IMG/VR virus record: IMGVR_UViG_3300038462_000040
Span: 62,001 to 126,000 of that record
DNA from: a virus
Direction: 5' to 3' (one strand)
DNA: 64,000 bases
Made by a program: the position numbers and the translations under genes. Positions 1-8,862 of this stretch are shown one piece after another (position 1 is the stretch's first letter; each line of letters starts with the position of its first letter). The notes under the pieces are model-generated. The model made no database searches. It was not told the origin of the DNA and was given only the letters and a program-made list of their open reading frames with translations.

Positions 1-23
1 ATACTGAGGAAATAGTTAAAGAA

Positions 24-587
24 ATGCGTGAACCAGAAGAAACACCAGAAAATGTTAATCCAATTGATTATCAAGTAGATGAAAAAACTGGTGAAGCACC
101 TGCAGACTTTTTATTATTTAAAAAAGAAGAAAAAATAAAAAAAACAGCACGTGAAGTATATAATCGTTTTATGTATGAGGATTATTTATTTGAAATACAT
201 GGTGCAGCACCAATAATGTATAAAAATATGGATTTACATGTTAATAATTTTTTATTAAAATATGCAAATTCTGCAAATTTTATAGTAATGAATGTTGAAA
301 ATAGATTTAGTATACCACCCACACTTTTTTTCTTAAGTAAAATATCATGCAGATTTACAAATTATAAATTTGTTGATAAAGCAATAGATATGTGGCGTGA
401 TGTTGATGTACTTATTACTACTGACCCTGAAATTTTAAATGTAGGTACACCTTGGGGTAAAAAATTAATTAAATTAAAAAGACCATATAATGAAAATATT
501 TATACTGGTTTTTTAGAAGTATTACAAATTGCAGATTTAATTGATAACAAATATTTTGAAAAAATAATTAAATATAAAAATAAATAA
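24..587 (+). CDS. Hypothetical protein, probably 5'-truncated
   Basis: I do not recognise this 187-residue product. The reading frame is open from base 3 without a stop, so the true start may lie before the window and the ATG at 24 may be internal. The protein is soluble-looking, with an acidic proline-rich start, then a mixed domain containing VDVLITTDPEIL and GTPWGKKLIKLKRPYN. It ends one base before the next ATG, so it is in one operon with the two glycosyltransferases that follow. The late part resembles a GT-B-like tail (ITTDPEIL, then a Lys/Arg-rich strand), so a sugar-transfer role is possible but unproven. Confidence 0.7.
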   Translation: MREPEETPENVNPIDYQVDEKTGEAPADFLLFKKEEKIKKTAREVYNRFMYEDYLFEIHGAAPIMYKNMDLHVNNFLLKYANSANFIVMNVENRFSIPPTLFFLSKISCRFTNYKFVDKAIDMWRDVDVLITTDPEILNVGTPWGKKLIKLKRPYNENIYTGFLEVLQIADLIDNKYFEKIIKYKNK

Positions 588-588
588 A

Positions 589-1755
589 ATGAGTGAAGAA
601 ATAAAAAATGCAACACAAGTTGCTGAATTAGAAAAAATAGAAAAAATTAAGGTATCATTAGATAGAATAGTAAATAAAAAATCAAAATTTTTATTTTGTG
701 TACCTGAATCTACTAATCCTGTTGCAAGTGTATATGAACTTTATTTTCATGCCACTGTAGTAAAAAATATGGGATATGAAGTAATAATTATGGTAGAAAA
801 GGGTGATTATGTTATACCTGTTTGGATTGAAAAAGAACTTACAAATCATAAACATGTACCTATGTCAGACCCTAAACTTACTGTAGGTCCTGAAGATATT
901 ATGATAATTCCTGAAGTATTTTCAAATGTAATGGAACAAACTAAAAATTTACCTTGTGTAAGAATAGGTCTATTACAATCGGTTGATTATATGATTAATT
1001 CATTAATTCCGGGTACTGATTGGTCTTCATTTGGTATATATGATATCATTACCACCTCTCCAACACTTAAAGAATGGATTGATGTATTTTATGGTAAAAA
1101 ATTCAATATTAAAACATATAATATTGGAATTCCTGAATATTTTGAAAGGTCAAATATTCCACAAAAGCCAATAATTTCAGTAATTGGTAGAAATGCGAAT
1201 GAAATTTCAAAATTTGTAAAATTATTTTTTTGTAAATATCCACAATATAGTTGGGTAACATTTGACCCAATGGTTACAAAAAGCAAACCACCACAACCAA
1301 TGCGTAGAGTTGACTTTGCTAAAAGATTACAAGGCAATTTTGCTGCAGTTTGGATTGATAGAATTGCAAGTTTTGGTACATTTCCTCTTGAATGTATGAA
1401 ATCTGGCACAATTCCAATTTGTTTAAAACCAGATATTATGCCTGAATATATGATTGAAAGAGATGAAAATGGTACACCAATTAAAGCAGTTGAAGGTGCT
1501 GGTGTATGGACTGATAATTATTATGACCTTCCTGTATTAGCAGGTGATGTACTTGTTAAATTTTTAGATGATAATATTAGTCCTGAATTATATGATTTAA
1601 TGGAAAAAAATGCATCTAAATATAATCAAAACGATAGTGAAAAGCAATTAGTGGAAATTTATTCTAATTATATAACACAAAGAATTAATTTATTTCAGAA
1701 TGTAATACAACCAATACAAGAAACTAATATAATAGAACCACCTGCTGTATCATAA
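589..1755 (+). CDS. Putative glycosyltransferase (GT-B type)
   Basis: The 388-residue product looks like a GT-B glycosyltransferase. The N-terminal half has a Rossmann-like start (SKFLFCVPESTNPVASVYEL, about residues 33-52). The C-terminal half carries IASFGTFPLECMKSGTIPIC around residues 260-279, like the nucleotide-sugar binding motif of GT4-type enzymes, where an E in a GxFPLEAM context contacts the donor. It sits in an operon between an unrecognised gene and a GT-A type transferase. In T4-type phages such enzymes modify DNA or decorate virion or host glycans; the sequence does not say which. The family call is by motif only. Confidence 0.65.
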   Translation: MSEEIKNATQVAELEKIEKIKVSLDRIVNKKSKFLFCVPESTNPVASVYELYFHATVVKNMGYEVIIMVEKGDYVIPVWIEKELTNHKHVPMSDPKLTVGPEDIMIIPEVFSNVMEQTKNLPCVRIGLLQSVDYMINSLIPGTDWSSFGIYDIITTSPTLKEWIDVFYGKKFNIKTYNIGIPEYFERSNIPQKPIISVIGRNANEISKFVKLFFCKYPQYSWVTFDPMVTKSKPPQPMRRVDFAKRLQGNFAAVWIDRIASFGTFPLECMKSGTIPICLKPDIMPEYMIERDENGTPIKAVEGAGVWTDNYYDLPVLAGDVLVKFLDDNISPELYDLMEKNASKYNQNDSEKQLVEIYSNYITQRINLFQNVIQPIQETNIIEPPAVS

Positions 1756-1786
1756 AAATAATTATAAAATTTAAATAAAAATAAAC

Positions 1787-2611
1787 ATGAACGTTTCAAT
1801 AATAATTCCAATACATGAATATAATGACCAGATTTCAAGTCTTTTAGATAAGGCAATCGAATCTATTAATAAACAAGAAAATATAACCGAATTACCTGAA
1901 GTACTTATAGTATATCCATTAAATCTTGATGGTGAAATTATTCCATTTAAAGATTCTATGCTTCGTAAGTATCAAGATAAAATTAAATTTAATTTAATAC
2001 AAAATCAAGGTAAAACTGATTATCAATCACAAGTTAATTTAGCAGTTGATGCTGTAACTACTAATTATTTTTCAGTACTTGAATTTGATGATGAATATGG
2101 TACAACATTTTTTAGAAATGTAGAAAAATATATTCAAACATATCCAGAAATTGATATTTTTCTAACCATGATGATTGAAGTTAATGAAAAAAATGAGGGT
2201 ATTAAATTAACAAATGAAACTGTTTGGGCACAACAATTTGTTGGTGAAAATGGCGAAATGGGTTATTTAAATGCTAATTCATTAAAACAATATTCTGATT
2301 TCAAATTAAGTGGCGCAGTAATTAAAAAATCTGACTTTATTAATCTCGGTAAATATAAATCTAATATTAAGTTAGCATTTATGTATGAATATTTACTTAG
2401 AGCATTAAATAACGCAAGTAAAGTATTTACAATTCCAAAAATTGGTTATAAACATCTATCAACACGTGAAGGTAGTATGTTTGATAGCTATTTAAAAAAT
2501 ATGCCAGTAGATGAAAGAAAATTTTGGTTTGAAACAGCAACTAAAGAATCTAATTTTTCTAATGATAGAGTAATCGACATGTCAAGACTTCAAAAATTAA
2601 TTGTCGAATAA
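1787..2611 (+). CDS. Putative glycosyltransferase family 2 (GT-A)
   Basis: The 274-residue protein starts with MNVSIIIPIHEYN, the classical first strand of GT2 enzymes. It has LEFDDEYG near residues 103-110, where the DxD-like acidic motif binding the metal and nucleotide sugar is expected. SGAVIKKSDFINLGKY at about residue 180 and the aromatic acceptor region also fit the family. It is separated by 31 bases from the upstream GT-B type gene and is probably cotranscribed. Substrate and acceptor are unknown. No signal peptide or membrane segment is visible, so it should act in the host cytoplasm. Confidence 0.7.
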   Translation: MNVSIIIPIHEYNDQISSLLDKAIESINKQENITELPEVLIVYPLNLDGEIIPFKDSMLRKYQDKIKFNLIQNQGKTDYQSQVNLAVDAVTTNYFSVLEFDDEYGTTFFRNVEKYIQTYPEIDIFLTMMIEVNEKNEGIKLTNETVWAQQFVGENGEMGYLNANSLKQYSDFKLSGAVIKKSDFINLGKYKSNIKLAFMYEYLLRALNNASKVFTIPKIGYKHLSTREGSMFDSYLKNMPVDERKFWFETATKESNFSNDRVIDMSRLQKLIVE

Positions 2612-2640
2612 ATAATTTGATTATTTTGATTCTATGATAA

Positions 2641-3405
2641 ATGAAAGAAAATGAAAATGAATTCGAAGTTAGTGTACCATATTTTGCAGAAAAGGAAGAA
2701 CAAGCAGTTATAGATTATATAAATTCTAATTCTTTAGAAGAAAAGAATAAAATTTATAATGAAATTCTTATTGAACCTTTTAAAAAAATGATACAATCCA
2801 TATTAAGACGATATCCCATTCATATTGGTAATTACGATATGAGTGAGGTTGAATCAAATGCTCTTACACATTTAATCGAGCATATGGTAAAATTCAATCC
2901 AAATAAAATTACTAAATCGGGAAATAAAACAAAAGCATTTAGTTATTGCCAAACAATAATTAGAAATTATTATAAAGACCATAGCAAAAAAAGTTATACT
3001 GAAAAGAAAATTAATTTATCTTTTGATGATTATATTGATGAAATTAATCAAAATGTTGAATATACCTATGAAATTGAAACAGAAAGTCAGCATCAACTTG
3101 AGAAATTAATTAATTCTGTAATATCCAAAATTGAAGATAAAATCAATAATGACCCAATAATGAAAAGAAATGAAATTATTGTTGGTGATGCAATTGTTAA
3201 TGTATTAAAAAATTGGCAAGTATTATTTATGGAAGATACTCCAGAAGGAAAATATAATAAAAGAGTTACAAATAAATTTGCTAAAAATAAAATTTTATTA
3301 TATTTAAAAGAACAAACAGGATTATCCACAAAAGAAATAAGAATAGGCATTAAACCATTTAAAGAAATATATTTTTTACAAAAAACAGATTTTTTGGATG
3401 ATTAA
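2641..3405 (+). CDS. 55: Late-transcription sigma factor, T4 gp55-like
   Basis: The 254-residue product resembles the reduced sigma factor gp55, which directs RNA polymerase to late promoters in T4-type phages. The key segment is roughly residues 62-120. A helix YDMSEVESNALTHLIEHM is followed by KFNPNKI, KTKAFSYCQTIIRNYYKD, and a basic stretch with KSYTEKKINLSFDD. That corresponds to sigma region 2 with the pattern 'FxPxK...AFxYxxxIxRNxx', as in gp55. The C-terminal half is longer than in T4 gp55 (185 residues). The window carries many copies of a late-type promoter motif, which fits. The assignment is by pattern; another phage sigma-like factor is the alternative. Confidence 0.6.
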   Translation: MKENENEFEVSVPYFAEKEEQAVIDYINSNSLEEKNKIYNEILIEPFKKMIQSILRRYPIHIGNYDMSEVESNALTHLIEHMVKFNPNKITKSGNKTKAFSYCQTIIRNYYKDHSKKSYTEKKINLSFDDYIDEINQNVEYTYEIETESQHQLEKLINSVISKIEDKINNDPIMKRNEIIVGDAIVNVLKNWQVLFMEDTPEGKYNKRVTNKFAKNKILLYLKEQTGLSTKEIRIGIKPFKEIYFLQKTDFLDD

Positions 3406-3892
3406 AATTTATCAAACAATAATTGATAAAAGTCATGGTAATTGTATGCAAGCAGCAATTGCCAGTTTACTTGAATTATCTCTCGAAGAAGTACCAAATT
3501 TTAATACATTAGGACACGAATGGTTTAATACGTTTTATCATTTTTTACATAAATATGGATATAATTATGATGGTGGTCTTTATAATAATAATCAATATAG
3601 AACAATAAATAAAAGAGAAGGAATACCAACTGTTAAATTACGAACCGAATTTTATAGATTAAAAAATATGGAAGGAGTTAAAGGATATTTCTATGCAAGT
3701 GTATATTCACCTAAATATTATAATCCAAATGATAAACCACCCACAACACATGCAGTTATTATTGATAAAAATTTAAATATTGTACATGACGTTAATCTTG
3801 AAAATATAAATATTATAAATTATCCAGAAAGTAAAAAACTTAAATATAATGGAATTCTTGATATTTTTATGATAAATCCACTTTCTAATTAA
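3398..3892 (+). CDS. Putative papain-like cysteine peptidase
   Basis: The 164-residue protein has the order of residues expected for a papain-like or C39-like peptidase: Cys in SHGNCMQAAIASLLELS (about residue 16), His in PPTTHAVIIDKN (about 118), and Asp in IVHDVNLE (about 129). Similar small proteins with 'CxxAxIASLL...EEVP' occur widely in phages and bacteria, with no established substrate. The gene overlaps the sigma-factor gene by eight bases, which implies translational coupling. A role in modifying a host protein during takeover is an inference. Confidence 0.55.
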   Translation: MIKIYQTIIDKSHGNCMQAAIASLLELSLEEVPNFNTLGHEWFNTFYHFLHKYGYNYDGGLYNNNQYRTINKREGIPTVKLRTEFYRLKNMEGVKGYFYASVYSPKYYNPNDKPPTTHAVIIDKNLNIVHDVNLENINIINYPESKKLKYNGILDIFMINPLSN

Positions 3893-3924
3893 TGTGTATT
3901 TATATGTACTAAAACTATAAAATT

Positions 3925-4317
3925 ATGCCAAGACCAACTCGTAAACAATTAAAATTTGATGAAGAAAGCGTAAATAAATTACTTCAAGAAATTTATGACG
4001 AATCTCATAACATAAAAGCAAAAATTACTAGACTTTTTACAAAATGGGAAACTAAAGTAAAAGAAAGTGGCGAAGTTCAAGCTATTGGTGACCAAATTGT
4101 AAAATTAATTGCTGCTGAAGCTAAAAACCAAGACCAAAAAATCATGTTACTTCGTTATTTAAAAGAAGTTGTTTTTGATAATAAGGTTGGTGGTTTTAAT
4201 AATAATTATAAAAGCAATAGAGAAGAAGAAAAGAGTGAAGTAACTACTGACAGAAGAAACGAATTACTTAAATTCGTTGCCGATGAATTGGAGAAAAAAG
4301 AAAATAAAAAAAAATAA
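3925..4317 (+). CDS. Hypothetical phage protein, helical
   Basis: This 130-residue, highly charged protein is not recognised. It is predicted to be mostly helical, with an N-terminal basic start (MPRPTRKQLKF), a central helix (QIVKLIAAEAKNQDQKIMLL) and a Lys/Glu-rich end. It has its own late-type promoter motif 19 bases before the ATG and lies seven bases before the large tail-associated gene, so it may be a small virion or assembly factor. No catalytic motif is visible. Confidence 0.7.
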   Translation: MPRPTRKQLKFDEESVNKLLQEIYDESHNIKAKITRLFTKWETKVKESGEVQAIGDQIVKLIAAEAKNQDQKIMLLRYLKEVVFDNKVGGFNNNYKSNREEEKSEVTTDRRNELLKFVADELEKKENKKK

Positions 4318-4323
4318 CGAATA

Positions 4324-5649
4324 ATGAGTTTATCTGATAACAAAAGAGGTGTTTTTACCACTATTGGTGCATATACTTCATTAAATCAACAACAAAAAAC
4401 ACCAAGGTCAACTGATTTATATCCATCTGTTAATAATAAAAAAGATATAATTCCGTTTTTACTTGATGTATTAAAAACTGTTGCTGGTAGTGAAGCGTTA
4501 AAATTAGTGGTGGGACAAATGCTTACAAAAGTTGTTGGTAATTCAGAACCAAAATTAAAAACAGCACTAAAAAAACAATTTATACATTCAAATTCTGGGG
4601 ATGCATTACCATCAACATATGCATCAGACGGTGTTATAATGCCAGTAAAAAATGTTGATACCACAGGTAAATATAAAGTTGATAAAAATTCAAGTGAAGG
4701 TAGTTTATTATATAATACTTCTACTCCAAATTTTGATAGTTCAGCACATGATGCTATTTTAAATTCTGGTACTGATACTCCATATAATAATATGACAATT
4801 AATTATAATGCAACATCAGATAGTTTTAATATAAAACCCCATAATAGTAGTAGTTCAAATATTGGTGATTATTTTAGTAATTATATTGATAATGCGCAAA
4901 TACTTGACCAGAAAGAAATTGTAAGTAATACTATGGATAGTATTTATGGTACACTTACAAATAAACGAAATAAAACAATACAACAAACATACGATGAATT
5001 ACAAATTCAAAAAATGTTGGAACAATTATTAAATGATGATGATTCATTTACAATTTCACCAAGTGATTATGCAGATTTACTTCAAAAAGCACGTGAAATG
5101 GTTGATGGTGTTGTAAATTATGATATGGGTTGTGGTATTATGCCAGCACAATTATCGTATGATGATTTTAAAAATTTAGTTTCATCAATATCTGGGTCAA
5201 CTGACCCATTTGCAGTTGGTAATGCCGTAGAAGCAACAATTGACCAAAGTAATAATACAGAAACATCTACAGAAAATAAACAAACAATAAAAGATGGATT
5301 TTTTCAAAAAATAATTGGTGCAATTACAATGGCAATGTTATTAGCTGTAACTACTGCACCACAAATTAGAGTATTATTGGGTGTAATGAGTGCTTTTGAA
5401 AATAATGGAGTTGTATTAATTAGCAATCCAAAGGATGATATGAAAAAATTTAAGATTTGTATTAAATGTATTGCAAAAGAAATAATAAAAATAGTTGCAG
5501 AATTTATTTTTGCATTAGCAATTTTATATCTAATAAAATTATTAACACCAGTAATAAAAAAAGTAATTAAAGAAAAAATAAATCAATATATTAATATAAT
5601 TTTAAGTTTAACTGGTACAAGTAATATTGCATCAAGTTTAACAGGATAA
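4324..5649 (+). CDS. Putative virion/tail protein with C-terminal membrane helices
   Basis: The function of this 441-residue protein is not recognised. The first 320 residues are polar and Ser/Asn-rich. The last 110 contain hydrophobic segments: about 335-355 (IIGAITMAMLLAVTTAPQ), a short one near 360, and about 390-415 (IVAEFIFALAILYLIKLL). These are followed by a basic region and a hydrophobic tail. In a tail-gene cluster this suggests a virion protein that inserts into the host envelope during injection, or a membrane-anchored assembly factor. It precedes a run of very short genes leading to the baseplate OB-fold gene. Confidence 0.7.
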   Translation: MSLSDNKRGVFTTIGAYTSLNQQQKTPRSTDLYPSVNNKKDIIPFLLDVLKTVAGSEALKLVVGQMLTKVVGNSEPKLKTALKKQFIHSNSGDALPSTYASDGVIMPVKNVDTTGKYKVDKNSSEGSLLYNTSTPNFDSSAHDAILNSGTDTPYNNMTINYNATSDSFNIKPHNSSSSNIGDYFSNYIDNAQILDQKEIVSNTMDSIYGTLTNKRNKTIQQTYDELQIQKMLEQLLNDDDSFTISPSDYADLLQKAREMVDGVVNYDMGCGIMPAQLSYDDFKNLVSSISGSTDPFAVGNAVEATIDQSNNTETSTENKQTIKDGFFQKIIGAITMAMLLAVTTAPQIRVLLGVMSAFENNGVVLISNPKDDMKKFKICIKCIAKEIIKIVAEFIFALAILYLIKLLTPVIKKVIKEKINQYINIILSLTGTSNIASSLTG

Positions 5650-5665
5650 ATTTTAAATAAATAAT

Positions 5666-5845
5666 ATGATAGTAGACCAAAAATTAAACAAACAGTTTGT
5701 GGGCGTTTATCTCATTGATAATGGTGATATAGAAGGCACACAACTCGCAACAACTGTAAAACCAAATTGGTTCAGGATACTGATGACCAAATGGTTTTTG
5801 GGTTGGAAATGGATTAGTATTAAAGAACTAAAGGCAAATAAGTAA
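5666..5845 (+). CDS. Small hypothetical protein (59 aa)
   Basis: A compact ORF fills the gap between two clear genes. It starts with ATG at 5666 and ends one base before the next start codon. The product (MIVDQKLNKQFVGVYLIDNG...) is rich in tryptophan near the end (NWFRILMTKWFLGWKWISI), which could be an amphipathic or membrane-surface helix. The tight packing with both neighbours is the main evidence that it is real. Function unknown. Confidence 0.55.
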   Translation: MIVDQKLNKQFVGVYLIDNGDIEGTQLATTVKPNWFRILMTKWFLGWKWISIKELKANK

Positions 5846-5846
5846 C

Positions 5847-6254
5847 ATGGCAATTGATTATAGTAGTATTAATGCAATTATTGGGGGATTTAATAAAGTA
5901 TTAAGTCTTTCATCTCTTGGTGGACCGCCACCTATTCCAACACCAATGATATTAATTGGTGTTCCATTACGTCCCGGTCTATCACCAACTAAAATTGCAT
6001 CACGTATTATTGCCAGAAAAAGTGAAGCGGGATTACCTGTTGGTGTTTTACCTTCAGGTGGTGTTAATCCTGATGAAATTATGGAAAGAATTCGAATTGA
6101 AGAAATAATCAAAGCATTTCAACAGGATGCTGTTATTACTGTAGCAGTTCCACCCGGAATAACTCTCACAGGAACAGGCACTTCACCATCAGGACCTGTT
6201 TCTGTGTATGGTTCAACAATAATAATAATGACTGCATTTGGAGTAATACAATAA
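5847..6254 (+). CDS. Hypothetical tail-cluster protein, Gly/Pro-rich
   Basis: The 135-residue protein is rich in Gly, Pro, Ile and Val. It has a PPPIPTPMILIGVPLRPG stretch at about residues 27-44 and a C-terminal beta-rich part (AVITVAVPPGITLTGTGTSP). A central helix contains DEIMERIRIEEIIKAFQQ. No enzyme motif is present. Its position between a putative virion protein and the OB-fold baseplate gene suggests a small baseplate or spike component. That is inferred from context only. Confidence 0.65.
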   Translation: MAIDYSSINAIIGGFNKVLSLSSLGGPPPIPTPMILIGVPLRPGLSPTKIASRIIARKSEAGLPVGVLPSGGVNPDEIMERIRIEEIIKAFQQDAVITVAVPPGITLTGTGTSPSGPVSVYGSTIIIMTAFGVIQ

Positions 6255-6259
6255 ATAAC

Positions 6260-6427
6260 ATGAAAGTACAAACTAATTATGAACCCAAAAGAAAAGATAG
6301 ATTTGCAATTAAATTTAATGACATTAATATTGAACCATTTGTGGTACAAAATATAATATTACCAAAATTAATTAATAATAAATGGAAGATTATAGCAAAT
6401 ATACGCCAATTGAATTACTTAAAATAG
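6260..6427 (+). CDS. Short ORF resembling the tail-tube N-terminus (55 aa)
   Basis: A 55-codon ORF follows the previous stop by five bases and overlaps the next gene by 46 bases in another frame. Its N-terminus (NYEPKRKDRFAIKF, then VQNIILPKL) matches the tail-tube protein at 8360-8851 (KYEPKRVNRFFAEF, then VQKFKRPSL) in order and spacing. It could be a remnant of a tube-like gene, for example a gp54-type baseplate-to-tube initiator. It could also be the start of a longer gene broken by a frameshift. The shared segment is short. Confidence 0.45.
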   Translation: MKVQTNYEPKRKDRFAIKFNDINIEPFVVQNIILPKLINNKWKIIANIRQLNYLK

Positions 6428-6585
6428 GTAATGATATTAAAACAAAACATGATGCTTTAAAGCAAGAAATTGTTGATTATAGTTTTCAAATAGAAGAGCT
6501 TGAAAAATTAATCAATGAAAAACTTGTATTATTAGATGAACTTGAAAAAAATTATGTTGTGATAATTGAAAAAATAACAATATAA
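6382..6585 (+). CDS. Small coiled-coil protein (67 aa)
   Basis: This short acidic protein is almost entirely heptad-like (DYSFQIEELEKLINEKLVLL), so it is probably a coiled coil. It overlaps the preceding 55-codon ORF and ends two bases before the baseplate OB-fold gene, which suggests translational coupling with the latter. It may be a chaperone or a small structural spacer of the baseplate. Function not recognised. Confidence 0.6.
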   Translation: MEDYSKYTPIELLKIGNDIKTKHDALKQEIVDYSFQIEELEKLINEKLVLLDELEKNYVVIIEKITI

Positions 6586-6587
6586 AT

Positions 6588-7508
6588 ATGTCATATAATA
6601 AACCATATATACAAACAAGTAATCCTAACAAACAACAGCAACCCACAATTACTCCACAAAGAACAATATACTATGGTGAAGTTATGAGTATTGATGATGA
6701 TGCTGATGGTGGTAGAATTAAAGTAAAAATACCAGATTTAGATAATCGTACAACAGATATTAATGATTTACCTTGGTGTTATCCATTAATACCCAGATTT
6801 ATTTATCAGTATCCTCAAATTGGCGAATTAGTTAGAGTATTTCTTGAAGATATTAAATTTCCAATGAGAAGTCGATTTTGGACAGGTAGTATCATATCTC
6901 AAATACATAAAATAGGGTTTGATTCTAAATTTACCGCAACATCTACAACAAATTATGCATTAGTTAATCCAGAAAAAGCAGCATCAACATATCCTGATGC
7001 TGATGGCGTATTTCCAATAAAAACTGATATTGCAATTATTGGTAGAATTAATACTGATGTAATATTAAGAATAAATGAAGTACATATTAGAGCAGGTAAA
7101 CATGAAAATGATAACATATTAAAATTAAATACAAAAAATCCTGCTGAAATTAGTTTAGTTTTTGAACCAATAAATAATACAACAACTGCTACTATAAATA
7201 ATACATCAACTTGTTATTATAGTAATACTATAATTACAAGTGATAAAATTGCAATAATTTCACATACTGGAAATCCACAATTTAAAGCAGCAAGACTAAC
7301 TTCTGATGATAGAACAAGAATATTTAATGAAGGACATCCACTTGGAAGAGGGGATATTATTGTCGAAGCATTAAACGTTTTTAGAGATGCAATAATTAAT
7401 CATATACATGGATATTCAGTACTTCCTGCCGATAAATCAGCTATCATCAATAAATTAGAACAATTACAATTAGACCTAATATTACAAAAAAATATTGTAA
7501 TTAATTAA
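6588..7508 (+). CDS. Baseplate protein with gp5/VgrG-type OB-fold
   Basis: The 306-residue protein contains an OB-fold like those of T4 gp5 and other baseplate hub proteins. Residues about 26-90 read IYYGEVMSIDDDADGGRIKV, then LPWCYPLIPRF, then PQIGELVRVFLED. That is the typical sequence of strands with a conserved P-x-x-G-E-x-V-x-V ending. The rest lacks a recognisable lysozyme domain or beta-helix needle. The C-terminal end (GHPLGRGDIIVEALNVFRDA, then HIHGY) is a conserved phage baseplate tail segment. It is probably part of the central hub, and lysozyme activity may be supplied by the transglycosylase at 48109-48960. Confidence 0.7.
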   Translation: MSYNKPYIQTSNPNKQQQPTITPQRTIYYGEVMSIDDDADGGRIKVKIPDLDNRTTDINDLPWCYPLIPRFIYQYPQIGELVRVFLEDIKFPMRSRFWTGSIISQIHKIGFDSKFTATSTTNYALVNPEKAASTYPDADGVFPIKTDIAIIGRINTDVILRINEVHIRAGKHENDNILKLNTKNPAEISLVFEPINNTTTATINNTSTCYYSNTIITSDKIAIISHTGNPQFKAARLTSDDRTRIFNEGHPLGRGDIIVEALNVFRDAIINHIHGYSVLPADKSAIINKLEQLQLDLILQKNIVIN

Positions 7509-7530
7509 TTAATTTATACCTTTACAATCT

Positions 7531-8355
7531 ATGAATATTCAAATACCTAATGAATTATTTACATCATTTAATGATATTACATTTTATGATGAACCACATA
7601 AATATTATATTGATGGTAAAGAATTAATATCTGTAACTACTTTAATTCATAAATATCAAGAAGATTTTGATGAAGAATTTTGGTCTGATTGTAAAGGTAA
7701 TGAATTTAATATAAGTCCCGAAATAATTAAAAGAGCATGGAATTTTATAAATAAAAAAGGTACTATTAAAGGTTCTGCAATACATGATTATGCTGAAAAT
7801 CTATTTCAAAATAAAATATTCGAATATCCAAAACAATTAATTTTAAATGAATTTGGTTTTGACCCTGTATTAAGTGAATATTTAATAACAAAAAAACATG
7901 TTGATAAATTTTATAATGATGTACATAATAAATTAATACCAATTCGAACTGAAATGATTGTATATGATAAAGAATCATTGATTGGTGGAATGCTTGATAT
8001 TTTATTTTATAATATTAAAATGGGAGTGTTCCAAATTTATGATTGGAAAACAAATAAAAAATTTAGTAAAGAAAATAAAGGAAGACATTTACTTAATGAA
8101 TTATATTTATTAGAAGATTGTGATTTAGAAACATATTCATTACAACTTGGTTTATATAAATATATTATTGAAAAAATTACTGGTGTTAAACTTGGTAAAT
8201 CATATATTGTTTGGTTTTCACATAATAATGATTCATATGAATTAATTGAAGCTAAAGATAGGTCATATTATGTTAATCTAATTATGAATAATAGAATTGC
8301 TGAATTATCTACATTAAAAAAGCCACAATTAAGTGGCTTTTTAATACTTAACTAA
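7531..8355 (+). CDS. PD-(D/E)XK nuclease (RecB/Cas4-like fold)
   Basis: The 274-residue protein has the ordered motifs of RecB-type exonucleases. These are GSAIHDYAENLF (about residues 86-97), GGMLDILFYN with the first metal-binding Asp (about 150-159), IYDWKTNKK with the D-x-K pair (about 170-178), and the downstream YSLQLGLYKYIIE Q-xxx-Y motif (about 207-219). The last codons are encoded inside a strong terminator hairpin. Such proteins in phages process DNA ends during replication or recombination. It is the last gene of the leftward + strand block and converges with the tail-tube gene. Confidence 0.75.
   Translation: MNIQIPNELFTSFNDITFYDEPHKYYIDGKELISVTTLIHKYQEDFDEEFWSDCKGNEFNISPEIIKRAWNFINKKGTIKGSAIHDYAENLFQNKIFEYPKQLILNEFGFDPVLSEYLITKKHVDKFYNDVHNKLIPIRTEMIVYDKESLIGGMLDILFYNIKMGVFQIYDWKTNKKFSKENKGRHLLNELYLLEDCDLETYSLQLGLYKYIIEKITGVKLGKSYIVWFSHNNDSYELIEAKDRSYYVNLIMNNRIAELSTLKKPQLSGFLILN
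8317..8342. terminator. Bidirectional terminator inside the nuclease 3' end
   Basis: AAAAAGCCAC-AATTAA-GTGGCTTTTT forms a perfect 10-bp stem with A- and T-tracts, so it can work on both strands. It lies between the convergent nuclease and tail-tube genes. It encodes part of the nuclease's last residues. Confidence 0.85.
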
Positions 8356-8359
8356 TTGA

Positions 8360-8851
8360 TTATAAATTAAGTATACATCTCCAAGGTTGAATTTCTAAAA
8401 CCACGTTTGTTAATTCATCACTACTATAATCATTATCCATAAAATCAATTGATGTAATCATACATTGTTCAAGTGTCCATTTTTCAATTTCAACGCCAGT
8501 TGGGTCTAATGCCTTTAAATAAATATCTTTTTTATATCCTGCAGCATAACCCATACGACCTGTAAGTGATTCAGCGTGTAAACGAACCCATTCCATAAGA
8601 ATTTGTGAAGTAGAAGGACCGATTGGGTCAATAAATGTAATTGACATTGTATCCCATGTATATCTACCAGCTACATAGTTTTGTTCATTCATATATTGAA
8701 TTGGAACACTATTGATTTTTAATGAAGGTCTTTTGAACTTTTGTACTTGCCATACTTCAAGTCCGATTGTATCTGAGAATTCCGCAAAGAACCTATTAAC
8801 TCTTTTTGGTTCGTATTTAAACGGAATCGTTCTTATCATTTCTCCTGCCAT
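8360..8851 (-). CDS. 19: Tail tube protein, T4 gp19-like
   Basis: The product is 163 residues, the same length as T4 gp19. It has the expected features of the contractile-tail tube: an N-terminal segment EPKRVNRFFAEF, the strand pair around QKFKRPSLKINSVPIQY, YTWDTMSITFIDPIGPS, and a C-terminal beta segment TNVVLEIQPWRCILN. Hexamers of this protein stack to form the DNA channel inside the sheath. It has its own late-type promoter motif at 8915-8924 and a bidirectional terminator just after its stop. In T4 the sheath gene adjoins the tube gene; here two endonuclease genes and one hypothetical gene lie between them. Confidence 0.9.
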   Translation of the reverse strand: MAGEMIRTIPFKYEPKRVNRFFAEFSDTIGLEVWQVQKFKRPSLKINSVPIQYMNEQNYVAGRYTWDTMSITFIDPIGPSTSQILMEWVRLHAESLTGRMGYAAGYKKDIYLKALDPTGVEIEKWTLEQCMITSIDFMDNDYSSDELTNVVLEIQPWRCILNL

Positions 8852-8852
8852 A

Positions 8853-8862
8853 GTATTTATAT
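8853..8862 (+). promoter_or_regulatory. Late-type motif before endonuclease 8926
   Basis: GTATTTATAT, 63 bases before the ATG at 8926. It lies directly beside the start codon of the divergent tail-tube gene. Confidence 0.5.
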
